Part shown: positions 12,180 to 24,500 of the stretch, piece by piece
Numbering within the stretch: the first letter of the stretch is position 1
How the letters are laid out: each line of letters begins with the position of its first letter
Assembly: GCA_025355545.1 (NCBI GenBank)
Contig: JANXZN010000212.1
Span: 1-55,578 of the forward strand
DNA: 55,578 bases
Direction of reading: 5' to 3'
DNA from: Rhizobacter sp.
GTDB taxonomy: Bacteria; Pseudomonadota; Gammaproteobacteria; Burkholderiales; Burkholderiaceae_C
Notes under the pieces: model-generated
Databases searched by the model: none
The model's input: only the letters and a program-made list of their open reading frames with translations
What the model was told of the DNA's origin: nothing
Program-made: the position numbers and the translations under genes

Positions 12180-12524
12180 TCTGGCGGATCCCTGGCGCTC
12201 CGCCGCGGGTGGCGCTTCCATTGGGTTTTCAAGGGGGTTTCATGGCCCGCGCGCGCGGGCCCCAGAGCACCTCCGCAAATAAATATTAAATAAGTGTCGA
12301 TTTGTCACGCAAAGGTATACCAGATTGCGTACAGTCGCCTGAAATCGAGGCAGGACCGGGTCCGATGGCCGCGCAGCACAGACTGCGCGCAACGCCCCGG
12401 AGCCCCGACAGAAAAACCGAGAGCGAATTGGGGCAGGGTCGGCGAGCGCCTGAAGCCGACTCCACGACGACCGCGTCATCGCGCGGTCGATTTCAGGTTG
12501 ATTTGCTTTTGAAGGACTGCGGCC
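12180..12524 (+). promoter_or_regulatory. Long leader/promoter region of the giant gene, with an AT-rich island (about 12276-12310) and several dyads
   Basis: AT-rich caaataaatattaaataagtgtcgatttgtcac in otherwise GC-rich DNA; palindrome ggcccgcgcgcgcgggcc (12244..12261); GCGCAG(12371)/CTGCGC(12383) and GTCGGC(12438)/GCCGAC(12455) stems; gaagga RBS-like sequence just before ATG 12525. Confidence 0.45.
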
Positions 12525-15500
12525 ATGCAGTGGATGCGTCATCTCGGTGCTCGTCTGTCCCAATCCCGCCGCGCGCGCGCGGCACATACAGGCCGGCCGG
12601 CGCGGCGCACGAGTGTGCTGCTGGATGCGATGGAGCCGCGGATTTTGTTGTCGGCGGATCCGACGGTCACGTTAGGTGCTGCGTCGATCGTCACGTTCGC
12701 CGGCAATACCGACGATGTGGTGGGGATCCACCTGGTGTCCACCGGGTCGACCAACGGCGGAGTCATCGTCGACCTCAGCTATGTCGACAATTCCTCAGTC
12801 GTCCAGACATTGACGCTGGGCACGGCGGCCACCGGTCTCACCAGCCTGACCCTCTTCGGTGGCGATGGCAACGACCGCTTCACCACCGACGCGCTGGCGA
12901 TACCGCTCACGATCCACGGTGGCGACGGCACTGACACGCTGATCGGCTCGGATGCCGACACTGCGTGGACCATCAGCGCTGCCGACAGCGGTTCGGCCAC
13001 GGGCATCAGTGCGTTCGACGGTATCGAGAACCTCACCGGCCGCGGCGGTGCGGACGTGTTCACGCTGGTTGATGGCGCATCGATCAGCGGCCAGATCGAT
13101 GGGGGCAACGGTGATGATCGGCTGGTCGGGGCGGACGCGGCCAACGCCTGGACCCTGGCCAGCGGCGACGCGGGCGTGCTCAACGCCGGGGCGCTGACCG
13201 ACTTCGCCAGTTTCGTCTCGATCGAGAACATCACCGGCGGCAGCGGGGCGGATGTCTTCACGGTCCAGTTCGCCGATCCGACCCTCGCCAAGATCGACGG
13301 CGGCGCCGGGTTCGACACGCTGATCGGCAGCGACGCGGACAACACCTGGAACCTCACTGGCCTCAACGCGGGCACGCTCAATCCCGACACGGACGCGGCG
13401 CATCCGGTCCCCCACAACACCGACTTCGTCCACATCGAGAACCTCACCGGCGGCAGTGCGGCCGACCATTTCATCATCGGCCCCACGGGATCGCTCGGCG
13501 GCGCGCTCAGCGGTGGCTTGTTCGACCCCAGCGCACCGACCGTCAACAGCCTCGACTTCTCGCAGCGCGGCTCCGCCGTCAGCGTGAACCTCGAAGTCAC
13601 CACCGCGACGACGGCGCTGCCGGGTGGATTCTCGAATATCACCAAGGTCGTCGGCAGCGGTTCGACCGACACGCTGACTGGCCCCATGGCACGCGCCGAT
13701 CAGACCGCCTGGACGCTGACTGGCGCCAATGCCGGTGTGGTCGACGGCACCGCGTTCCAAGGTTTCGAGAACCTGACGGGCCAGGCGTCGTCGAACGATG
13801 CCTTCGTTTTCCTGCCCGGCGGCGGCGTTAGCGGCACCATCGATGGGGGCACGGGCTCGCTGGATGGATTCGCAAGAGCGGATGGCGCCGGGAATCTGAC
13901 GGCGTTCCAGCCTGCTGGTACCGACCAGAGTGGTACCGACGGTGGCATCAAGTTTGCCGGCATGGATGCCTACGACCCGCGCGGCGGCGACAACGCGAAC
14001 CGCGTGATCACCGGCACGATCTTCGACCACAACCTCGTGCTCAACGCCGCCGGTGCGGGTCTGACCGTGAGTTTCGATCAACTGTCGTTCAGCTCCGGTG
14101 GCAGCAGTTTCGGCTTCGCGACGCCGACGGCGTCGCTCACCCTCATCACCGGCTCGGGCACCGACATCATCAGCGCGCCGATCCCCGCCTTCGCAGGCGT
14201 CCTGATCACATACAGCGGCGGCGTATTGACCGGCACGTTGACGGGCGCCGCCGACACCGCCCTCGTGGCGCTGGCCTCGCCGGACACGTCCGGCGACGGC
14301 GGCCTGATCATCAACCTCACCGTCAACGGCCAATTGCAGACCTTCGGCAGCGCCGTGGCCGGCGTCAAGCACATCGCGCTCAGTGGCCTGGGCGGCAATG
14401 ACCACTTCGAGATCGACCAGGCACTGCCGATCGACGTCGTCATCAACGGCGGCGCCGACATCGACACCATTGTCGGGCCCCTTCTCGGAACAGACTGGAC
14501 GATCGACGGTGCCGGCAGCGGGTCCGCCAACGGCATCACCAGCTTCAGCGGGATCGAGAACCTCGTCGGCGGCAGCGACACCACGAACAACCACGGCAGC
14601 GATATCTTCGCCTTCGTGGGCACCGGCGCAATCAGTGGCCTGGTCGATGGCGGTGGCGGACAGGACATGCTGGTCGGCCCCGACGCGATCAACAACTGGG
14701 TGCTCACCGGTGCCGATGCAGGCACGCTCAACACGACAGCCGCCCACTTCGTCGGCATCGAAGATCTCGCCGGCGGCTCCGAGGACGACACGTTCCACAT
14801 CGGGCCGGGCGGCTCGGTCAGCGGCTTCATCGATGGCGGATCGAGTGCCGACGACGGCACGGCGCCCGTCGACACGATCGACTACTCCAGTTACGGCTCG
14901 GCGGTGACAGTCGACCTCGGACTGGCCACGGCAACCGCGGTGCCGGCGTTCTCGGGCATCGATGCCTTCGTCGGCCGAGGTGTCACGGGTCTTGCCGGCG
15001 ACATGCTGAAGGGCCCCGGTGCGCCCGCTGATTCCATCGCCTGGACGATCAGCGGCGCCGACGCAGGCGAGGTCCAGGGCGTCACGTTCAGTGGCTTTGC
15101 CAACCTGACCGGCCGGGACGGGGTTTCGGACGCGTTCTACTTCACCAAGACGGCCACGAACACGGGCAGCTTGAGCGGCCAGTTTGATGGTGGTGGCGGT
15201 GTCGATGTGGGCACCTTTCCCGACATCATCCATGTCGAAGGAGCGGATGGGTTCGTGGTGGCCAGGGGCGTTGGCGACAACGTGGCCTTCGCGCCGTCGT
15301 CGACGGCTGCTGGCACCACCACCATCCCAGGCGACATCCGGCTGTTCCAGTACAAGGGCATGGAGTCCTACACCCCGCTCAGCGGTGATCTGTCGCATCC
15401 GGTCGTCACCGGCTCGGCGATTGCCGACCACGTCGTGCTGGAGGCTGGAACGCCAGATCACGTGAAAGTGAGTTTCGACAGCCTGACCTTCTGGAACGGC

Positions 15501-18500
15501 TCGGTCTTCACCACCGCCAGCTGGGACGTCCTCGACCCCCTGGCGTCCGTCACCAGCATCCCGGCTTCGCTGACGATCGTCACCGGCGCGGGCGGCGACA
15601 CGATTACCGTCAAGTCGCTCGATGCGGCGTTCCACGCCGACCTGCTGCTGTACGGCAACAAGGCCGGCGCGCCGAGCCCCGAGCCTGACGCCGCGCACGA
15701 CCGGATCGAGTTCCTGGGCGACGTCTACACGCACGGTGGTTACCTCGAGGCCTTTGCCGACGACATCGTCGTGGCCAGCGGCAAGACCCTGTCCACGCTG
15801 GGCAACGCGGCCCTGATCCCCGGCCCGACGGGCGACCCCAACCACCCCGACAACCCCCCGGTGGTCGACACCCGCGGTCAACCCGATTTCTCGGGCGACA
15901 ACAACGACATCGTCTTCCGCGCCCGCCGCATCGGCACGCCCGAGATCGAGAACCTGCTGCCCTCGGGCTACCTCTCGAAGTCGGTCTCGATCGACATCGG
16001 CGCCAACGCCAACCTCTACGCCGGCAACATCTACCTGGTTGCGCAGTCCGAAGACCGAGATATTGCGACCCAGATCGGACTGTCGACGACGGCATTCCTG
16101 CAACAAGGGCTGATCGGGCCCATCACCGGCTTCCTGAGCGACCTGGTCGCGTTGCCGGTCAAGGTGCTGGTGAAGAACGCCCAGGCCACGGTCACCGTCG
16201 GCGACGGCGCACGCGTGCTGGCCGACAACGTGATCGGCGTCTACGCCACCGCCGCCACCGACGCCTCGGCCCAGGCCAACGGCAAGGTGGTCAGCCTGGG
16301 CTATTCGCAGGCGGGCGCCACGGCCACCATCGACATCATGAGCCACGCCGAGGTGCAGGGCGGCGGCGCGGTGAACATCACCTCGGACGCGGGCGCCACG
16401 GCCAAGATGGCGGCCAAGACCGAGCGCGAGGAGCAGGGCGAGGTGGCCGGCGCGAAGGCCAAGCAGAACAAGGGCAACACGTTCGCTGCGGCGCTGGCGA
16501 TCACCAATGCCAACACGGTCTCCACGACGACCGTCCATGACGGCGCGTTCGTGCACGGCGGACGCACGGTCAACGTGCGCGCGCTGGGCTCGGTCGAATC
16601 CGAGGCCGAGGCCGAGTCCGGCCTGTTCGCCGACGGCACCGCCGCGCTCGCGGTCGCGCTGCAGTTCTCCAACGCGAACATCCTGACGACGCTGGCGGGC
16701 AAGGTCACCGCCGACATGAACACGCCCACCGGCGAGGTCGTGAAGTTCGAGTTCGACCCGACGGTCAAGCCCGCGGTCTATGCCACGACCGACGCTGCGC
16801 TGCCGCGCCTGAAGCAGGGCGACACGGTCGTCCTGAAGTCCGACCTGAATCCGAATACCGCCAAGCCCGCCGGCATCCTCGATGCCAATTGGGAAAGCCG
16901 ACTCATGGGCAAGGGCACCGTGCTCGTGTACGTCGGCCCCAACCCGGGCGACCACGGCTACGTCGCAGGTCCGAAAGACCTCAGCGTTGCAGCGAACGAG
17001 GTGAACTACCGCAACCGCGCGCTGTGGCAGGTCACCACCGAGCCCTGGGGCTACGTCGACTACGACAACGACCGGATCTCGGTCTTCCACGCCGACGACG
17101 GTGACCAGAACTGGGTCGTCGTCACCGAGGACACGGTCGACTACTCGCCGCGTCGCGGCGAGAGCATCGGCGGGCTCGACGCGGGCAAGACCTACGTCGT
17201 CATCGCGCTTGCGGACGATCCATTGACCGCCACCGACGAGAGCCACTACATCAAGCTGGCGGCCAGCGAGAGAACGGCCATCGCGGGCATTGGGATCGAC
17301 CTGACCCCGCCGCACACGCCGCACGCTGCTGCGGACGTCACCGTCAACGCGCCGCTGTTCTCCGCCGCAGATGTCGACGTCGCGGCCGACACGATCACGC
17401 TGCATCCGGCAGCCGGCGGCACCTTCCTGAATTCGCTCGAACTCGGCCAGGCGGTGATCTACCGCGAGCCCGGACGCACCGACGACGACAAGGTGGTCGA
17501 CGGCCCCGACGGCTACAAGGTCTGGCAAAGCCCGAACGCCGCGATCGACGGCACGCGCTACGTCCCGCTGATCGGCGGCGCCGACGGCCTGGCCAAGGGC
17601 GACGACTACTACCTCGAGCACGGCGGCACCTACTACGTGATGGCCGGCACGAACCAGTTCAACCTGATCGGCGACCTGCGCGCCAGCGCGCAGACCATCC
17701 AGCTCGGCACGCTCGAGAACGAGACCCGCGGCGGCATCGCACGCGTGAAGCTCGGCTATGTCGACCCAAGCGCCGCGGGCTTCACGCTCAGCTCCGATCA
17801 CATCCTCGACTCGACCTTCCTGACCTTCGGCGGCGTCTCGGCGCTCGAGGCATCGGACGTGGCCGCGGCTTCGGCGGGCTTCGTCACGGAAGACACGAGT
17901 GGCGATCCGAAGACCAAGCTGGAGAAGGTGTCCGAGGTCCTGGGGACGAATCTGTTCGATGCCCTCACCGACAAGATCACCAAGTCCTACAACGACAAGC
18001 TGGCCGCCAACGCGCCGGCCAACGCGCCCGCCAACCAGACGTCGAAGGCGAAGTTCCAACTCGGCGGCGCGTTCGCGTTCTCCTATACCGATCACAACGT
18101 CCAGACGCTGATCAAGAGCACGGCCGACCTCAACTCCAACGACGACATGGAGTTGACGTCGAACATCACCGAGTCGCTGAGCCTGACGGCCGAGAGCGAC
18201 ACCCAGCCGCAGGAAGGCAAGAAGGACGCCACGACCAAGAAGGTGGCCGCGAACACGTCGGCCGACAACAGCGCCAGCGTTGCGATCGTGGTGGGCGTCG
18301 AGAACAACAAGACGCATTCGATCATCGAAGGCGGCGCACACCTGGACTCGATGCGTGCGCTGCGCCTGCTCTCGGGCGTCACCTACCCCTTGCCCACGCG
18401 CTTCGACGAATTCATACCCTTGTCGGCGGGCGAGCTCAGCGACGCCATCGCCAACGACGGCTTCGATGCCGTCAACAAGTACCTCGACGGCTACGGCGGG

Positions 18501-21500
18501 CTGACCTCGCTGTTCAACACCTGGGCGCGCAGCAAGTCGAGTGCCGACAAGATTTCGGTTGCAGGCTCGATCAACGTCGTGAGCATCACCAACCTCGCTG
18601 AGGCCATCGTGCGCAGCGGCGCACTGCTCAACCAGGACCCGTATTACCGCCCCGATCCGCGCTTCTTCCTGGTGCCGGGCGACGCCGGGTATGACCCGGA
18701 CTACGCCCCTGACGCCGGAGGCGTGCACGGCAACGACGGCATCACGCACAGCGCCAACGTCAACAACGACAACCGCCATGTCGTGTCGATCGAGGCGACC
18801 AACTACATCCAGCTGATGAACCTGACCGGCGTGTTCGGGTTCAAGCTGCCGACGATCAGCCTGGGCGTGCCCAGCCCGTCGGGGGCCGTCGACATCGCGG
18901 GCAGCGTGCTCAAGCTGCGCAACAAGGACTTCAGCGAAATCAAGGAAGCCTTCGAGAAGCCCTCGCTGGGCGGCAAGGGTGGCACCGGCGGCGTCGGCGG
19001 CGCGATCTTCCTGCAGTTCATCGACAACACGACGCACGCGGTGGTCGAGCCCGGCGTCAAGCTCTACAGCGGCAACGACTCGGGCCTCAACGTGAAGGCC
19101 GAAGAGACGATCCTCGACCTCGCGTTCTCGCAGGCCGGTGCGGACTCGGGCAAGTGGGCCGTCGCGGGCACTTTCTCGCTCTTCAACCAGCACAGCGACA
19201 CCCTGGCCCAGCTGGCCGAGGGCGCGCAGATCGACGGCGGCCGGGTGGACGTTTACGCCGGCAGCCTCGAGACGCAGGTCGGCTGGGCCGGCGGCGTGGC
19301 CAAGGGCAAGTCGGTCGGTGCCGGCGTGGCGGTGGCGGCCAACCATACCGAGCGCTCGACGCTCGCGGTCATCGGCGAGAGCGCAGACAGCGCCGGAACC
19401 GGCGCCAACGGTCGCGCCCATCTGGGCACGGCCGATGACCTCGCCGATGGATTCGTGGGCCCTCGGCCCATCTCGGGCAGCGTGACCGCTCGCGCCACCG
19501 TCTCCGGCGGCATTTACACCTTTGCGGTGGCCGGCGCAGTGGTGAATACGGAACCCGACAAGACGGCAACCCAGAACCAGAAGGCTCAGCAGTCCAACAG
19601 CGGCGTGGCGATCGCCGGCGCCGCGGCGATCAACCTGATCAAGGACACGACGCAGGCCTCGCTTTCCGATGCCAACGTCGATGCCGCCGCGGTCGACGTG
19701 CGGGCGTTGAACGAGAACCACATCGTGACGGCCAGCGGCGCGCTGGCCTTTGCCAAGGCCTCTGGCGGTAAGAGCGGCTCCAACCAGACCGCCGCATCGG
19801 TGGCCGGTGCGGTGAGCGTCAACGAGATCAATGCCGCGACCGACGCCTTCGTGCGTGACGCGACCATCACTGTCGAAGGCGTGCCGCTGGACGACCTCGT
19901 GGTCGAGAACGCGAAGCGGCGCTTCTCGGTCACGGCCGACGACATCGGCAGCATCTGGGCACTCTCCGCGGGCATCGGGATCGCGATCGCCGATGGCGGC
20001 AACAATGTCGGCGGCACGGCCGGCGCGCTGTCCGGTTCGGTCGCGGTCAACTCCATCGTCGGGCACGCGCGCGCCCGCATGATCGACAGCCAGCTCGACC
20101 TCGAAGCCACCGACGCCGATTTCCAATCGACCGACATCGTGCCGACCCTGGTCAGCGGAACGACCGTTCGCATTGCCAGCGGCCTCCATCAGGGCGAGGT
20201 CTACGAATACGTCGCCACGACGCCGATCGACGTGCCGGACCACACCAGCTTCGACACGGACGTGAATCTGTCGGCGGGCAAGCGCGTCCTGGTCGTGGCG
20301 ACCTCCGGCGGGCCCGCCGCGAACGCGGTCTACGAGTACCTCGGCGCGACCGTTGCGCACGCCGACCTGTCAGCTCAGAACTATACGAACGCGAACCTCT
20401 GGAAGCGGTTGAATGCGCTGCCGGCGCAGGCCGCGGGCATCCTCGGCGATCCGACGTCCTGGAGGCTGGTCACGAGCGACGCCCTGGTGCGCGCCACCGA
20501 AGGCGCCGACATCTTCGCCATCGCGGGCAGCCTGTCGGTGGCCATCGCCAAGGGCGGCGGTGACAATGCGGCGGCAGCGTCGGTCGGCGTGGCGGTCGCG
20601 GTCAACCAGATCGCGACCGACACCGACGCTCTGGTGGAAACCAGCACGATCACCTGGCAGCCGGGCGCGCTCGGCACACTTTCGATCGACGCCGAGGCCA
20701 CCGGCAGGATCAAGGCCTTCACGCTCGCCGGCTCGTTGGCCGCAGCGAAGGCCTCGGCCCAGCACAGCGGGCTGGCTATTTCGGGCGCGGGCTCGGGCTC
20801 GGACAACCAGATCGATGCCGACACGACGGCCACGCTGCGCAAGAGCACGGTCGACGTGGGCGGCGCCGTGACCGTCCGGGCAACGGACGATTCCGAAATC
20901 ATCGCCGGTGCCGGCGCGGTGGCGGTGGCCATCGGCACAGGGGTCAGCGGCAACGCGGGGGCGGTGGCCTTCGGCGCGTCGGTGGCGATCAGCGAACTAG
21001 GCGGCAGCGTTGACGATCACCAAAACGACGCCAACGTCGTCTGGGCCGACGTGGACCAGTCCAACGTCCATGCCAAGGGCAGCATCACGCTCGAAGCCGA
21101 CATGCTAGGCGGGATCTTCAGCCTGGGCATCGGCGCGGCCGGCGGCATCGCCAATTCCAGCAGCGGTTCGGCCGTCGGTGTGGCCGGGGCGGGCTCAGTC
21201 GGGCTGAACAAGATCCGCAACAACACCCAGGCGCGCGCGCGCAACGGCAGCACGCTCGTCTCGTCGGGCAATGCCGCGAGCGTGTCAGTGACGGCGCACG
21301 ACACCTCGTGGATTAACGCGACGGCGGGTGCCGCGGCATTGGCGATCGCGGTCGGCCAAAGCGAATCCGCGGCCGTCGGCCTGGGCTTCTCTTTGACGAA
21401 AAACGACATCGCGAACACCACCCGTGCCGCGATCGAGGCCGCTGCTTCGGTCACGACGGCCGGCGCGGTCACCGTCGCGGCGGACAGCCACGCGCGCATC

Positions 21501-24500
21501 GACTCGCTGGCCTTCGGCATCGCCGTCGGCGTGGCCATCAGCGGCGACGCCGAGGCGATTGCCGTCGATGCCACGGGTGCGCTCAGCTTCAACACCATCC
21601 ACAACACCGTCGAGGCCATGCTCGGGGTCACGGGCACTCTGTCGGCGGGCAGCGTCAGCGTGACCGCCAGCGACGACTCCAGTATCCAGGCCATCGCGAT
21701 TGCTGCGGCGGCGAGCATCGCGGGCACCACGAGCGAGGCGTCCATCGCGGTCAGCATCGGGCTGGCGCTCGCGCACAACCGGATCGAGAAGGACGTCACG
21801 GCCACGATCGTGAACTCGCCGAGCGTCCTCACGCAAGGCGGCGACGTCGTCGTGAGCGCCCACGACACCGCGCAGATCAAGGTGCTGTCGGTGGCCGCCG
21901 CGGCTGCTGTTGCTATCGGCGAGACCGGGGTCGGTGTGGCCGGGGGCGCATCCGAATCGACCAACGTGATCCTGGCGCGCACCAGCGCGACGATCGAGAA
22001 CAGCACGCTCGGCAGCGCCGCGCAGCAGGTGGGCGCGGTGCGCCTGGAGGCCATCAGCACGGCCAGCATCGAAGCCATCGTCGCGGGTGTGGCGGTGGCG
22101 GTCGGCGTCGGCGACGACGGTGCCGGCGTCGGCGTGGCCGTGGGCATCGCGGTGGCGCGCAACTACATCGGCTGGGATCCGGAAGGCACCGATGTCACGC
22201 CCGACTACCAGAACATCACGTTCGATGCACAGGGCAAGCGGCATGCCGTGCTGGTGGCGGCGCTGACGCCGCCGAACAGCATCACGCACGTGCCGGGCAC
22301 TCGCGTGCAGATTGCCGAGGGCGCGTTGAAGGGCGACGTCTACGAATACGTCGGCCCGGCCCAGACCGACAGCGACCCGGTGAAGCCCGGCGTTCAACCG
22401 GTCGATCTCAGCACGCAGCAATACCGCGATTCGAGCCTGTGGCGCCAGGTGAATTTCCGCAATCCGGATACGGTCCAGTCCCGCGTCCAGGCCACGCTGC
22501 TGGACTCGAGCCTGCACGCGGCCGGGGGCCTCACGATCGACGCCCACGCCACCGAGCGCATCGACGCGGTCGTGATCGCAGCGGCCGTCGCCGTCGGTGG
22601 CGGCGAGGCTGTCGGAGTCGGCGTGGCCGGCGCCGGCGTGTATGCCGAGAACAAGATCAAGACCGACATCCTCGCCTCGATCGACGGCGACGGCGCGACC
22701 GGTGTCTCGGCGGCGAGTGTCGCCATTTCGGCGGACGACTCCTCCATCATCAACTCGATCGCCGGCGCAGCGGCGATATCGGTCGGGTTCGGCGAGGCCG
22801 CCGGCGTGGCGGTGTCGATCGGCCTGTCACTGGCCTTCAACGAGATCGGCAACAACGTCGAGGCCCTCATCCGCAATGCCGACCAGGGCGTCACCACGAC
22901 CTCCGGCGACGTGAAGGTCACGGCCGATGCGCTCGGCGGCAAGCTCTTCGAGCTGGGCTCGTCGATCACGGCCGCCGCACTCGACAACGTGGCCAAGGCC
23001 GATGCCGACAACCCCAACGACCCGACGGTCATCGACAGCAACCTGGACAACCCAGACAACGTCAAGGACGACCACGTCAACGAGGCGCGGCAGGATCTGA
23101 TCGGCGATCAGGCGCGTCTGACCGACCTGCGCGCGGCGCTCAATGCCGGTCTGACGGCGCGTGGTCTGGACCCGCTGGCCCGCACCGACGTGCTCGCCTC
23201 CGATGCGTTGAACACCGAGACCGGCCATGTGGCCATTGCCGAGGTCGTCGCGGGCAACCAGATCGGCTTCCGCGGCGAGCATGGCTACTCGACCGGCGAC
23301 AAGGTTCACTACGACAACGGCGGCGGCACGTCGATCGGCGGCCTGGCGGCCGGCGACTACTACGTCATCCGGGTCGACGCCAAGCACGTCAGGCTGGCCC
23401 TCAGCGAGGCCGCGGCCGAGGCGGGCACGGCGATCGCCGCCCTGGTCGAGCCCACCGGCGGCCTGCAAGGGCAGAGCCTGCGCAAGCTGTGGGAGCTGAG
23501 CTTCGGCGCCACCGTGAAGGTGCCGGCCGGCTATGCGAACGGCGGTGGCGACGCCACGGCGGACCGGGTCTACGAATTCATCGGGTCGACGCCGCTCGGC
23601 TACGACACGGCCCACGGGGTCAATCTCTCGGCCGAGAACTACGCGTCGTCGCGTTGGTTGCAGATCGACAAGCTGCGCGTCTCGACCGAGATCGAGGGCC
23701 ATCGCTGGACCGTGGTGTCGCCGGACGGCAAGACCTTCGTGCTCGAACTCGACGAGGCGACCGGGCGGATCGGCGTTTCGCGCAGCACGATCAATTCGGT
23801 CTCGGTGGCCGCGTCGATCGGGATCGGCGTCGGCGAAGGCGCCGGCATCGCGGTGGCCGGCGCGGGCGCCGTGTCGCAGAACGTGATCCTGACCAACGTC
23901 GAGGCCTTCGGCCAGAACAGCGTCATCCACAGCGCCGGCAATGTCGAACTGCATGCCGAGAGCACGTCGACCATCTCCTCCGTCGTCGTGGCGGCGGCAG
24001 TGGCCGTCGGCGTGGGCGAGGGCGTCGGCGTCGGTGTGTCGATCGGCGTTGCGGTCGCGCGCAATTTCATCGGCTCGACGCCCGACGGCACGGCCGTGCC
24101 GACCGTGGTCGAGGCGGCGCTGAAGAATACGAGCGTCGATGCCGTGGGCGGCGTCACGCTGAGCGCGGCAGCCCAGCAGGAGATCGATTCCATCGTCTTC
24201 GCGGGGTCGATCGCCGTCGGCGTGGGCCTGGCCGTGGGCGTGGGCGCCGCGGGCGCCGGCGTCTATGCCGAGAACCGCATCGGCGTCGACGTGTCGAGCT
24301 CGATCGACGGCGGCGGTGCGACCGGCATCCACGCCGGCAGCGTGACGCTGACCGCCGACGACACGTCCACGATCAATACCTTGGCGGGTTCCGCCGCCAT
24401 CGCGGTCGCATTCGGCGACGCGGCAGGCGTGGCCGTCGCGATCGGCGTCGCCGTCGCGAGCAACACGATCACCAGTTCGGTCGAGGCCTCGATCGCGCAT

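Noticed and set aside
12301-12420. Possible riboswitch (cacgcaaag segment recalled GEMM c-di-GMP motifs) in the giant gene leader
   Set aside because: Only a short string resembles the motif; the paired elements and tetraloop architecture could not be identified by eye. An Infernal/Rfam scan would decide.
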